DNA from: Triplophysa rosa
Taxonomy: Eukaryota > Chordata > Actinopteri > Cypriniformes > Nemacheilidae
Length of the DNA: 64,000 nucleotides
Direction of reading: 5' to 3'
Assembly (NCBI RefSeq): GCF_024868665.1
Contig: NC_079902.1
Location: 18,157,450 to 18,221,449, forward strand
In this document: positions 12,601 to 27,600 of the stretch, piece after piece
How the letters are laid out: each line of letters begins with the position of its first letter
Numbering within the stretch: position 1 is the first letter of the stretch
The notes under the pieces: generated by a model
Told to the model about the DNA's origin: nothing
Database searches by the model: none
What the model saw: the letters and a program-made list of their open reading frames with translations, nothing else
Made by a program: the position numbers and the translations under genes

Positions 12601-15600
12601 GAAATAGGAGTGAAATGGTCACACAAGAGAGGAATATTATTTGAAGGCGAATGGGAGCTAGTTAAAATGCATCAATGTAACTCCATCAGACAGTGATTTA
12701 GGTATGTCAGTGTTCATGCATAATTCTAATAAAAGCCGATCTCATCCAGCCTTAAGGGTAATTGTTCGCTGGCACAAATATATTTTTTATTTTTATCGAA
12801 ACCACTAAAGAGAGGGAGATGGGAAAAACTGAATAAACAAATAATATACACAAATGAGAATAAAATAGATTGCGAGACAAAATATGAAGATGAAGCATGG
12901 CTGGAGGTAGTGACAGTGACAAATTTCTATCATACATTTATAACACAGATGAGCTAATCACCTTAAGGGAAGTAAAAAATACCAGACAATATCACAAATG
13001 TAGCTCAGCAAGCTCTACACGTCCTTGGACATGTTGAATGGCGGCAAGGTCAGGTCATCATGTCATTCAATGTAAGTAACTGTTAAAAATTGGATGTATT
13101 TTAAATATAGTATTTTATATTATATATTTTTGAGAACATTAATTAGGAAAGGAGGAAAAATACTCAACAGGACTGGTTAAATAAAATGTAGTTTAGCATT
13201 TACCTGTTCATTAGGGACATGAACGTAAGAGTGGCAGAATTCAGGCAGAAAGTGAAAAAGCATAAATTATATCAGTGGCAAAACACTGCATAAAATTTAA
13301 TGGTCTGTTTTTATGTAGTAGTGTTCTGTAAAAATAAGAGACAGTTTTAACCACAGACAGACAGACAACCGAATGGAAATTATTCCTGGCTGTTCTGTAA
13401 AAATAAGAGACAGTTTTAACCACAGACAGACAGACAACCGAATGGAAATTATTCCTGGCTACGTCTAAATGTGTTTAATCGATGAGGTGACTGGAATCAT
13501 AAACATTCAATTTGCTACATTCAGGCAACGCTGAAAAACAAACTGAATGCAAGTGTATACTTATCATGAAACCAAAATGGTCTATTAAACCTCAGTGTCA
13601 AGCACATTAATTCTTGTCTATTAAAATGATTTTATAGGAGATGACTGCTTAGCCGCACATCTGTCTATAAAACGTGTACTGAGACTCAAAGTTTATATGA
13701 GCTGTATAGCGTTTGAATAGCATGTTGCAGGTGCAGTTGTACAAACCAGAAGACACCGTGAAATGGTTTCACCATGCTGCTACATTTAGCTCTATCACGA
13801 TTTAGAAAAGGTAAATAAACCACACACATTCTCCATTTAGTCCTTTCTTTAGTCCATTCATGTATCTTCCTGGAACCTCTTGAATACCTTCATGCTGTTT
13901 CTTAGTTAATACATGTCACTCAGAAAGCAAAAGAGACATTTGAATTGCACAGAAGAATACCTTGCTGCTTTTATGTCACATTAAAACCAGCAACAGAACA
14001 GTATTACATTTTATGCCCTTGTATGTCAAGATTAAATGAATGCCCTCGTGCACTCCTGTCAAGCTACAACTTTCTATATCTTTTATCCATACATCCTAGT
14101 CACATTTTTTTCCTATAATGCAACCAGCCCTAAGAGCAGGGCTGTACGTTAACTTTTTTTGCACATAGCTACAGAGGCTTAAAGTTTTGTAGCACAGGCC
14201 AAATAGTTGTAGCACAAGTATAAAAAGTGCAGTTCATTACATAAATAGGCAGGTAAATGACAAACGACATTAATGTTACTTACAGATGGATAAATTAGGG
14301 CCATATAATTTTTTTTCCCAAATTCGTTTTTCCTTTTTAATTGTTCCGAGTTCTGTATTTTCAATGTTTTGCTATACAACAGTAAAAAAACCATAAAAAA
14401 CTCTAGTATACTATAGTATTTATAATATTATAATTATTTCATTATAGTGAAATTCTTGGGTATTGTTTAACCTTACTATAGTAAATATTAAATTATACTA
14501 TCGTGTTTACTGCAGTTTATAAATTTACTACAAGTAAAAAAAATTATCTGGTTCAAATTAAGCGGACTTTTATTTTGGCGGGTCGTCGCGAAGACGCTTG
14601 AGGTTCAGTGTGTGTTTGACGGTGGCTTCACTCCAACAGTGAAACGCTTGTAAAATAAACTCAGAACAGCTCTGTGGATGAAGTTCATGTGTTCATGTAC
14701 TTGTATAGTGAGATACAGACAAATCCACGACTGTCACGCTTGTAACATGTTAAAGTGTGCAGCTCCTTCACTCGTACACACGCAGTACAAGCAGATGACA
14801 TATTTAAATAGGCCTGGTCGAATTCCGCTTACTTCCATGTTTTCCCACATCGACTCAATGCAGCCGGAAAACAAGTTTTAATCGCAAAAACTAAATATTT
14901 ATTCTTAGCAGAGACATATATGTTGCACTGTACAGCCCTGCCTAAGAGGAATGATGGCTTGTTCGTGTAATGCTTTTAATTACACGTAAAACTTGAGGTT
15001 TTGTATCACATACAGTACATTGAATGATTCTTAGTTACCTCAATGCTATAGGCCTCTCTATTCCCAAGCACCTTTAGTGCATCTTTATCACATTCACAAG
15101 CCACTGACTTTGTTCAGTGCACCAACACTGAATATAATAAGCACATAAATCAGTATAGGCATTTATGCATTGATGGTTCACAGATTACAATAAATGCACG
15201 GGTGAACATCCAAGAGGATAGAAGTCAAAATATAGAGAGCACATCAAAACAAGAGAAAGAAGCTCATGGGAAAATAGGGAGAAACATGATGTTTTCCTGC
15301 TTTCCTCATCCATGCATCCCTGTCACACTTACCCCTTATCCCCTCTCCTTCTCTTTGCTCCTGCTTGTTCATACTAAAAGGCTGCAGTGTGTGGGTGTGT
15401 GTTGAGAGGCCGGTCACATCCCTGCGTCTCTTGCCATTTTCGCTCCCGTTGCTGAATTACCCCTGATTACCTTTAGCTAATTATCATCAGATCTTAGAGA
15501 GTGAAACACACACACATTACTATTCAGCACGACATAGACACTGACGGTAGAAGATCTGAGACATCACTGGACCGTGATCGGTACCTTTATAGGCACATCT

Positions 15601-18600
15601 CATCAAGGTGTTTGTACTTCACTGTCAAAACATCTCTGTGTAGCAATTATATATATTTTTCTTGCGTTTCTGAATAGTACGTAATTACGAGTAGACTGTG
15701 CAATGAATTAGACTGCTTCCCGAAAAGAAGCTTTGAAGCATCATTAGCGCAAGACGGGTCTGTCGTTTCGTGAACACAGCAACCGGCGAACGTTCATAGA
15801 ATATTCTACAAGACTCCTTGAATGCACAGTTGCATTGATGAAACTATTTTGAAACAGAACTGGACTGCAGACTATCAGTACAACGTTGTAGCCTGCAGGC
15901 CATGAGCCCTAGTTTCACAGGCATGTGCTGATATGGGAGCTGATAAATATCCTGACACACAAGTATGCCCCGTGGCCCATGCTCTGCTATTACGATGCCT
16001 AGCTTTGTAGCCCTAATGTAAGTATCATATGCGTGCGTGCACAGTCGCTGCTCAGTAAAACACCACACAATTCTCGAGGGCTCTGTAACAATCATGTCAT
16101 ATTAACCGAAGTTACTGCTCTTATGTGCAAGCCATCAGACAGTTACATAAAGCTCCCCATTTATTTACATTGTTAGCCAGCCAATACAACAACACTATTC
16201 ATCAATGCCTGTCGTGAATTAATAATGAACTGGATTTGCTAGGAAATAATTATTTCATGATGTACTTGAGTAATATTTTATGACAAAGCTGTGTGAGGGA
16301 CGCGATAGACCATTAAGATTTCATGCTCCTTCATGATCCTAAGACAAAAGCTCAGTGAGAGTGACTATGTGGGTTTATGTATCCGTCTTTATATCAGTGC
16401 TGTGAATTCATGTTATTGTGGATTTAAACCCTACTTGGCCTGACAGTCATTTCTGCCTCCAAATTTGATTCCAATTGGTTCATCAATCTTCCTTCTTTCT
16501 TCCACTCCTCCATCTGCCTCTCTCTCTTTTCCATTCTCTCTCCCTCGCTCAGCAAATGAGAATTTGAAAAGCAGAGATGGGTAGGTTACGTGCACAGGAT
16601 GGTAAAATGTTCGACACAGGCTCACACACACGTATGCATACGCACACACACAACATGTTTACCCTTATATATGCAGGGACATGCGTGTGGGGCACTGATG
16701 CGCACACAGGGTGACAGATGTGTCACCTACAGTCGCCATTTTAATATGGAGGCATCTGTACCATCAGCAATATTAACAAACCAGGAGCAGTGGATTAGCA
16801 CTGTACCTCACTCCTGGCAAACATTATTACTGTCTATTTTCAGCATTTACTCAAGCACACTTGGTGGTGATGGAGGTCAGTGTGAGCATGCCAGCAGCAT
16901 AGATCTAACCGCTTATCATCTTCCATCATAATCCCTTCCCTAATGTGACTGTCCCATTACACCACTCAAGAGAGAAGGCAGAGTGAGAAAGGTGACCAGT
17001 GAAGGGCAACGGGCTGTGCAGTTTTTGGTTTTTATACTGACCAGACATTTAATGCATCTGTCTAAATAGCCGTTTTGTTTTTTATTATCTGCAAGTATTG
17101 ATTTGCAGAAATTCCCCTATATGTCCATTGATTTTAATTAGCCTTCTTTGTCCTTATTACTCCTCCTCTGCTCAATTCCCTTTACATTAGCCGTGCGCCT
17201 TGGAAATGCTCCCCGTCTCCTCACACACATGCTACTATGACTCTCTGCTGATCCATCTTCACCAGGCTGCTGCGTCCACATAGTGCATTAAATTTCTGCA
17301 ATAATGTTTTTGATCACTCCCAATATCTGACTGGACTGTGAAAAAGCAATTAGACTGGGAGTCAGTGGGACCCAGAGGAGACTTTCAACATCACAAACAC
17401 AAATCAACCATGTCAGGCCTGGGAATTTAAACAGATTCAGCACACTATGATACAAAGAGAGTTAACAGTTGCTGGTTCAGAGGCTGAATCCCTTAGGAGC
17501 AGTTCTAGTAAACATAAACAACGAATACTCAATGCGAAATTCTAAATATATGACCACATACTGCACATAATTTCAAAATCACACAAAAATCAAGTATAGG
17601 TTAGCATAAAAAATGATTGGTCTGTCTAAAAAACCGAATACAATACAGCGGAATGAGTGGAGGTGGATGCCATCATTTGTTGCTCTTCCTCAGTCTTGTC
17701 AACACTGTGACCCACTTTGCAACAATCTATGTGTGCGAGACTTCATTTTTGTTTGGGCTATGGCTTGAAGCCGTCAGTAAAAGAGATTTTCCACTTAATT
17801 CTGCACACTGAACTTCGACTTCGCCATTTTCAGAGCTGACATTCTTTGAAATACAGTTCTTTATAGGTCGGGCCAAGTTTAAAGAGAAATGACACACTGT
17901 GAATATAAAAGTATTTCTTCCTGGCCAGGCACTCCTAATCACTAAAAATGTTACCTTGGTTTTCTTCACAGGTGACATGGTCTCAAAGATGAGGGGAAAT
18001 AGCATTCCTGTGTTCTGCCGATCAAGAAAACACAATCAACATGAAGTCAACTTTGATGGACACACTACAGCTTGAATACACATCATCAGCTTGGATATAC
18101 TGTGGCTGTGAGGGAGCGGTGCTGGTTGCCTTTGTTGACTGAGACTGGAAAGATTCCCAAGGATCTTCTGGCAAATGTTATGCTTAATTCAGTGCCTACA
18201 ACTCATGGGAATCTTACCATAAAAAGCTGCAATTTCTATCGGTTACTAACACCAAAGGACATAAAGAAGACCTTGAGCCCTTTATCAATTTCCAGAATCA
18301 AGAGAACAGGTGAAACCGCTCAAAATCAGACTGCTCACACCTACACAGCAAGGCCAAGGACAATGTGGTATACTCACTAGATGGTAAGAACAGTTATTAA
18401 GTTCTGTTTTAAAAATAACCAAAACAAAATTGCTTGCGGTATTTTGCAGTGCTCCAATAACAAAATTCCCCTTCGACTATGATGCTGTTTGCCTCTGTCT
18501 TAATAAAAAAATAAGAGATAGAGTTTTGTGCCGATAGATGAAAGTGGAGGGTGCATCTGAAATTCAACTTTTGAACTGAAGCACACACCAAAAAAAAGAA

Positions 18601-21600
18601 AAGAAAGGAAATAAAGACTTAAGGAGCATAAAAAGATTTAGGCAGGATGAAAATGCAGGATTTATACAGGAGGATCAGCAGGATAAAGAGGAAAAGAAAA
18701 AAATAGTATGATTAAAGAAGAGTATAAGAAGAGATTACAGACGCACAGTGGGCGGTTATGGAGATGACCAGGCTGAAAACATCCTTCAGTGCTTAGAAGC
18801 ATTTGAGTGAAAGAGCCAGTGAGATGGAAATAGACCAGAGCTGTAGAACAGAGAAAATGTAATGCTATCCTGTCTACATACAAATTTTTGTCATTCAAAC
18901 TATGCTGCAAGTTAGAGACAGACAGCGTCTCACTCCCAGTCTGCCTTCTAAAAGCAAACCTACGGCGTACAAGTTGTTTTACACAACGCATCCTTTCCTT
19001 TCATAAATATTACTTTCTACAGTCCCACACACATACCAAATGAAATGCACATTCACGTAACACACACACTGCTGTTTTATTTCGCTGGCCTCAGCTAAAT
19101 GGATTATGATGAAAAGAAATGGCCGTAGCATAAAGGCACATTATATTAGATATTCAAAAGAGTGGCTTTTTGCCATTTTCTTTTTTTCTCCTTTCTCTCC
19201 TTTGTGAGAATACACTGGCAGGCCTGAGAGACAGCTGATTTTTTCTAAATATATCCAAATGTATACACACTGGGAGAGCCATTAAATATGACATTTAAAT
19301 TGCTCCCATTTTCAACGCACCTCATTTAAAAAGACAGACAAATAAGGAGAAAGTCAAAGTGGCAACAATGATATCAGATTTTTAAAAACCCTAAAAATAA
19401 ATTACATTGGCTTTGCACGTTTTTCCACATTTATTATAAATGTTGCCTGTAGTCAAAGCATACAAGACACACACGAATAAAAACAAACGAATAAAATTGT
19501 TTGTTTTATTACGAATAAAAACAAACGATTTGTTCAGTTTTCTCTCTCTTTATCTAAGCCATATCTCAATCAGATTTGCATGAGCACAAGCTTTCTGTTT
19601 AAGGGTTTGTTTTGCATGTAGTCGCTGCCTAAGGTAACGACGTTTGTAACCAAGGGGCAGGCAACGAACTCCCATCTGGCCTGGCCTGCAACACAAACAA
19701 CCTTGAGTCCGATCCCATGGGATGACAGACAGCAAAAAAAAAAAGAATGAGGCCCCAGCAGAGAGAGATGCATATAAACCCATCATACACAAACCCTTAG
19801 AAAGCAAAAAGAGGCATTTTGGTTTAGTGAGATAGTGTTGTAATTGTACACTAATTTTATAACACAAAGAATTATGATATATTATTTCCCTTTCCTTAAA
19901 AAATGGAATTTTAGGAAATGTGAAATGACACATTGTAAAATAAAATGATATTTGACAAGCTATTTAAAAATCAGATGGTGAATGCATACATTTCGTGTTT
20001 GGTACACTTTAAACCTGAGACAGGTTTTCAGCTAAAATAAAATAAAAATATTCATTCTCTTCCTTTCACTATTTTACATTGATAAGAGTCACTGAGAACA
20101 CATAAACACACAATTCTATAGGCCTTCTAGTCAATGACTGGTTAAACAGTGAAATCTCTGTTGGGCATTTCACATAGTTTCTCTGAATAATTCATGCTAT
20201 TTTGAAAACAATAACAAGCAAGAAACAGCATCCAATATGCATGTCAATTTGTTGTAAATGTCTGTGCTTTTCATCAAAATCTCAATTGCAAATCAGACAG
20301 AAAATGAGAGCTCCAGCTCACCCTTCTGTGAACCCTTATAAAACCTGGGCTAAAATTAAACCAGTGATTTATTCAAACTCTTTTCCCCGAATCACATGAA
20401 TTCTAACATGACTTAATGTCACTCCAGAAATAAATCTGTAATTGTTTCTTAAATGTCAGTCATATTTAATATATTCAGAGTGACCACCTCACACCTGCGA
20501 TTTTCAATGTATAATGCAGCAATGTGATAGTTACAGTCACCTCTTTATATTTTCTGCACACATATTAACCTCCATCCATTTGCCTTTATTTTCAGGCCTT
20601 TTATATTCTAATGTCTCAGCCTAATGCACCCTGTGTTATATACAGTACAGTTAGCCATTCTGGCTGACTTAGTTCTATGCTTTAACTTACAAATGTCTCA
20701 AATTACCTATAACGTCTGATGTATTGTCAAATTTAAGCAGTATACAATATTACAGTACATGACCCTAAACCAATGTACTAACGTTTCTTATACAAAATTT
20801 CTCATACACTTTTTCATTTGTTTCCACAGAGCTTGTGACTGGAAGCAAAAAAGGACAAGAAAAGACCTGTGTTCCCCCATTACTGCATTTTTTGGAAATT
20901 CATTTAAATTGACTCACCAAAAAGAGTGGGCTACACTGCCTTGAACTATGGCCACAGAGAGCCTTATTGAACTCCGCGATTGGTTGTTCCTACTTCTCCT
21001 GTGCCTGACGTTATTGGTGGAAGTCCTCGAGTTTGCCGCAGCAACGGCGGCTGCCGCCGAGGCCGCTCTCGGAGAGGCTGAGCTTCAGGGTGAAGTGCCA
21101 TGTCCCTCCACCTGCAGGTGTGATGATGGCTTCATTTACTGCAATGACCGAGGCTTAAGTATCATCCCTCCGTTACCATTAACTGCAGCTGTGCTCTATT
21201 TGCAAAACAACCGAATAGACAACGCTGGGCTACCAACATCTTTAGAGCAACGACTGACCATCAGAGTAGTCTACCTTTATGATAATGAACTTGACGATTT
21301 TCCAACACATCTGCCTCCATCGTTACGGGAACTCCACCTACAGGACAACAACATACGAACTTTACCTCGCTCTGCTCTTGCACGACTCCCCTTGCTGGAG
21401 AAGCTTCACATGGATGACAATTCGGTTTCCACCGTAAGCATAGAAGACAAAGCATTCGCCAACAATCCAAGGCTGCGACTTCTTTTCTTGTCACGTAACC
21501 ACCTCTCTAGTATACCATCAGGACTGCCAGCATCACTTGAGGAGCTAAGGCTGGATGACAATCGAATTTCAACTATCCCAACGCACGCATTTCGAGGACT

Positions 21601-24600
21601 TTCCTCTCTAAGACGTCTCTTCCTTGATGGAAATCTGCTGGCAAATCAACGAATCGCAGATGACACATTCTCACGTCTGTCCAACCTAACCGAGCTCTCT
21701 CTGGTTCGTAACTCTCTCCAGGCCCCGCCCTTAAACCTTCCGAGCATGCATCTTCTTCGTCTCTATCTACAAGACAATGCCATAGCCCACATGCCACGAG
21801 GTGCCCTGGATGGCATGCGAAGACTACAGAAACTGGATATATCAGGCAACAATTTAACAACTCTTCCAAAAGGTTTGTTCAAAGACCTGGACAGCCTTTC
21901 GCAGTTACTTGTTCGAGGGAACCCGTGGTACTGTGGCTGTAACCTCCGTTGGCTTTACGACTGGTTGTATGAGCGAGGTACATCAGTGACTGTGAGAGGT
22001 TTAACCTGTCATGGACCAGAGAGAGTAAGAGGCATGGCACTACGGGACCTTAGCAGTCATTTGGACGACTGTGAGATCAGCGCAGACAACGCTGGAGGGA
22101 TGGTTGGAAATGATGCAGCAAAAAAAGACACAGGCAGTTTTCCAACACAAGTACCAGCAACGACAACGTCCCCGCTTCCCCAAGGGTCTCTTTTCACCCT
22201 CAGGTCCAGACGGCCGGGACACAAGTATTCTGATATAGGACAGGATAGTCTTGGCGGAAGTGGCTATGTGGGTAAATCATTATTAATAAGTGTGAAACCA
22301 CTCACACCAGAAACAGTACACGTTACCTGGCAGGCTGCACACGTTGTTCCCTCCTTCAGACTTTCCTGGCTGCGACTAGGAAACAGTCCTGCGATGGGGT
22401 CAATCACAGAGACGCTTGTGCCAGGGGATCGACGGGAGTATTTACTCACGCAATTGCATCCCCAATCAACTTATATCATTTGCTTGGTGCCTCTTTCTGC
22501 AAGCGAAGGTAGAAGAACCCCCTTCACGGCAGGAGGCGGCCTAAACATAAACACAAACTCAGAACACGAGCATCCCGCTTGTGCCAAAACAGAGACCGAT
22601 CCACTGGAACAGCCTATTTCAGACCAGGAAAGCGATCGAGGAGCTGACCAATTATCAGCTTTACCGCTCGCTGGGATTATAGGAGGCGCAACAGCATTGG
22701 TCTCTTTGTTCTTAATTTTTGGCATCTTCTGTTGGTATGGACACCGCGCAGGGTACCTCGCGCCAGGTGACCATTCCATATACGGAAGGGACGTTGTGGC
22801 ATCGCGAGGTGCCGGCAAACATTATGATGACTATGTAGAATCTGGAACTATAAAAGACACTTCAATATTGGAGATCAGGGCACACGGTTTTCAAATGACG
22901 CCGATGTCTGCCCAACAGCCTTTGCAGCCCAAGGCAAAAGTTGAGGATATGACATACATCCATACTATTTTTCCCTCTAATAATACAACTCTTTATAGGA
23001 GCACTCTCAACCACACTGGAAATCCAGGTTATGGAACAAACAGAGGGTATAGAGAAGGGGGAATACCAGACATAGATTACTCGTACACGTGATAGCCTTT
23101 TTATAACCCCCTGCCTATTGTGTTCCTGTCTTCGGGTAATGCAGTTTGGTGAGGGTTCTTTTTCCCTAGGTTCCAAAGTAGGGGTGTGCCGATTTTCTGG
23201 GGACTTTTTTTACTTATCACACTCATAATGTTATTACTGTATAGTGGAATTTAAGTAGTTTGTTTATTATCTAAATACCTATAGTTAACATAGCATAGTT
23301 ATTAATTATACCATTGAAGGATTGGTGTAACATTAAAATCTGGATTTAGTCAATTTAATTGTAAAATGTATGCCACAGAATAAACATCAACAAAAATCAT
23401 TCCACATAAGAGGATCTAAATTAAAAATTCTAAGAAAAAATAAAACACCAGTCTACAAAAAGTCTCATAATTAATTTTAAAATGCAGTATGTGGACGGCA
23501 TCATACTACAGACACAATACATTCAGTACACAAATGTTAACATGGTTAACCTTAAAAAGGTTCATAAAAAGACGCCTGTGAAGTCCTCTTATTGTGAATG
23601 AAGCAGGTTTTCATTCGGCACACCCCTATTCCAAAGTACCCTTTTGTGCCTCCTTCACTCTATTTTCAAAACCTTGTTCTTTAAGGGCGAGACCCGTAAA
23701 CATCTATTATAGTCAGAAAGTGCCAGGGATACAAGTCTTGGTGTTGATGTTAACCAATATTCTGCAGATAATTGAAGCTGTTCATGTACCAATGATTATG
23801 AGTTTCCTAAAACTAGCTCATATAAGGGTTAGCACGATGACGAGATTTGGGACCTGGTCAACATAGGTATAGTTTTACTATGTGGATTGTATCGTGTACT
23901 GTATATATGCACTGGGGAAATCTCATGCCTTTCCGTTATTGGGGATACTGACAGTAAGAAGTCTTTTCTGAAGCGTGTTATTCAAATATTTCAGTTCAGT
24001 CTCCTCCTTTTTTGAGCTTTCCCTTTATTCTCTCTATTTCTTTTGCACGCAGCACGAGGACTTTGTTCCTGACCCAGGGAGCTGACAGTTGTGATAATGG
24101 TTTTGACAATGAAAGGCCTCAAATTGCTACTGGGTTTCTTTTCTTTTAATGAGAGTGAGAAAAAAGCAAGTGAGACAAAAGCAAGAGTAGGAGATGAAGG
24201 CAGGGAGAAAGGTTTCATGTTCGTAAAAGAATAAAAAACAGACATTGAAAATCTTGTCTGCAAAAAAAATATTCCATTCATCACATGAAGGAGGTTTCAA
24301 AAACAACCAAACAATTTACAAAGCTCTGTAGGTTCACCTCAACAACAGACAACCGCATTTAAATGATGATGTTTCCAGAAAGCAAGTTATGACCACGAAT
24401 ATATATCACGTCATCACACAAAATAGAAAGCCGGACTTAAAGACAATCATAAGGGGGAACATCTAATTGATGAATCAATCCAAACTGACAGGCCAACATA
24501 GATAACAGTCCATTTAGCACTGAAGAAAAGCAGGCTAAAGGGGTAGGGTTTAATACAGAACATAACAGTCTTTTGGGAAATGTCATGAGCACCAGATTCA

Positions 24601-27600
24601 TCAAAGTAGGTCACAATACACATATATGTGTCAGCTCATTACAATGTTTGTGTGTGAAACACTGCACGTGTCTATACCCCTGAGTTGCAGGAAAACAGAA
24701 ATCAGGGATTACTAAAAATTTAACACTGTGACTGCATCTTGTGTGTGGCCCATAAAGGGAGAGAGAGAACAAAGGTCTTTAACCGATTAAAGACAATCCA
24801 CTTTTTTCACGCTCTGACTCTGTGACGCATTAGCCTGGAGAGTTGAAAAGTAGGAACGCTGAAAGAATATCTCTACCGGATCTGAGATTTCCAGCCTTTT
24901 GTGATGCATTTTAAAAGTGAACTATTCAAAGAAATAGTACATGTAAATTACTTCTTTCTCTGGTTCTAGATATGGAATACCATCATGATGGATAGTAAAT
25001 AAAGCTTGTTATCTTTTTCATTGATATATGTACGATTAAAAGTTGTGATGAAACGCATTATTGATGTGTACCTAGTTAATGAGATGAGATGTAGAATATA
25101 TAATCCATAATCTGAGATTAATGTCAAATCTCTTTTATCAGGTTATAAGGACATTATGAACTTGCATTTATGGATTTGGCAGAAGCTCTTATCCAAAGCG
25201 ATTTACAGTGAATTCCAGTGTGTTCCCTGGGACTCAAACCCACAGCCTATGCGCTTAGAACACAATGTCCAGCCAATTGAGCTGTGGAAACTAAATAATT
25301 CATAGAAAATTTATACAATAACATTATATATGACACACACAACTGTTGGTAGAGTGAATAAGAATGTGTTTGTGTTTGTTCAAGAGCAGACAAGTCTCTA
25401 GTCTTGAGAGTGGTAATGCCTGTGTAAGCAATGCAGAGATCAATATAATGAGAGGGTAAAACATAGACTATCCAAGAAAAAAAATGGTTTTAAGATCAAG
25501 CCCTTCAATTGCAGAAGAAGGACATGCTGTGCTATTTGCACTCCATTTCTCAAAGGAATGTAATTCTAGATAATTGGAAAACAGGTTTTTTCACATCCGT
25601 TTACAATTCACAGCAACTTCTCCAATTATTGACTCTTTATTAAGTGTACGACAGGTGTTAAACACTGAAGACAGTTGCAGACACCAACATATGGTGGAAG
25701 TCATAGATGTGTCATCCATAAGTATCTGCTTGAAACGTGCAGTAAAACATGCATAACTTTCAGCTACATTAGGGACAAAAATATTCTCACAATGCAGGAA
25801 AACTTGACATTTGCTACACTGTGTACATCCCAAATGTCTCTGCTATTCAAATGCCTTAATGAACATCGCAAATGGGGTCTTAATGTGCTAAGGCAGGAAG
25901 GTTTGTGTAAGGATAGAAGACATCATTAACTCTGAATAAAAAAACGAATTCAATGGAAAGTCCTCATGATAGTACTACCAGTACGTATGTGGGTGGGCAG
26001 GAGTGACCCTGAACGTAGTGCAGTCGCTAAAATTACCAGCTAAAAGGCCAACTTCACAAAACCCAACAATTAACTTTTAATTTTTGACGCGTCCCAATTA
26101 CTGGTAAATCAAACTCCCAAGAAGCTACACCTAGTGGCTTCGCAGTGGCTCTTGTGTTGTACCATGTGAAACCAAACCGAGAACTACAATTACGCCGAAC
26201 AATTGCACCTAGCCAAACACAAGCAGAAACTCTCAGAAGTCACCCCTGATGAACCGCACGCCTCCTTCCCCTGCATTTACCACATCGGGTCAATTAAGCT
26301 AATTAGACTGAGAGGAGACCAACAATTTCACGTTCCTTCATTGGCGCTAAAGTGCTGATTGATTGTGAGAGAATGGTATAGGTGGGAGGCTTTTAACCAG
26401 ACTTGAAATAATTGCCGTGGGGCTGCCGTTCTGCAAACACGCTCATTTTTCCCCCCAATCGAACACATCACTGATATCGTAAAAGGTTTAGCAAGTGATT
26501 CTTACGCCACAGGCAACAACTAGAATTTGAAGCACTGTTTGAAAAATCCGTATGTTCCAAATGGTATTCATACAAAATATAACATAAAAATACCATACTA
26601 AACATTAATTTGCCCACAATTTTCATAATTCTCTTTTTCTTTTGCTACTGAGCAACTGAAATCTTGGAATAAAAAAAACACGAAATTTGGCTAAAAAGCA
26701 GCATAACGCGAAAAGTCACTAAATGCAATTTCATAAGAATTTATTAAGGTTGTGTGTGACAACCATTTTCCTCCAACATGCTTGGTTTCCAATTAGCAAC
26801 AATGTGGCAAATGCTGAGAGATGTGAGATTTCTCAGTGTGAACTCATTTTAAATTCGCCTACGCTGGTGAGAGGGGTCTGAACCACCAGCTAAGGATGCT
26901 GAGCTTCATTTGCAACAGATAACAGATTTAATGGCTTATGCTCTTTGACAAATAAGATGCGTTTTTTCAGACCTATTTAGAGATGTCTACACATTTTACA
27001 TACGCCTGTGCGGCGCTATCCACACTCCTTGCTAAAGCTGTGTAAATATCACAGGCTCTCTGTGAGAGGAAGACATATCAGTGTAAATTATGCATACCAT
27101 CTTACCAGGGAGAAAAAGCTAGAACGGCACATGCTTTACGCTTCATGCTCATTCCCCATCACAGCCGCTTCTCCCCAATCTGTGGGGCTGTTTTGCTGGC
27201 TGAGGGTTGAGATATGCTTCTGCGCAACATATCTGGGGGCTTTTATAAATTATTCTGCTGTCAATCAAAAGTAGAAATTAGAACTTAACTAGAAACCTCT
27301 AGACCAGTAAAAGACCAACATCCACCATTTCTTGACGCTCTTGATTATTTTATTTCTTGTCAATCACTGCTGCATGGCGTCACTCCTGAGATTCGTTTTT
27401 GTTGACTCTTTGTGTCTGTAATATCGGTTATGCCAAACAATCTCAAAACAATATTTAACTATTTCACAAGGTGGTTACTTTGTATGAATTTGCATGTTTC
27501 AGTACAACCTGCTTTGCGCCAGTGACTGTAAAACATAATTGTTTTTTACTCATAATTGAACATTTTGGTAACTAATATCATACAAATTCTTACAAATTAG

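Noticed and set aside
19550..19933. 127-codon minus-strand ORF
   Set aside because: Low-complexity phenylalanine run from a poly-A tract and no family resemblance; likely chance.
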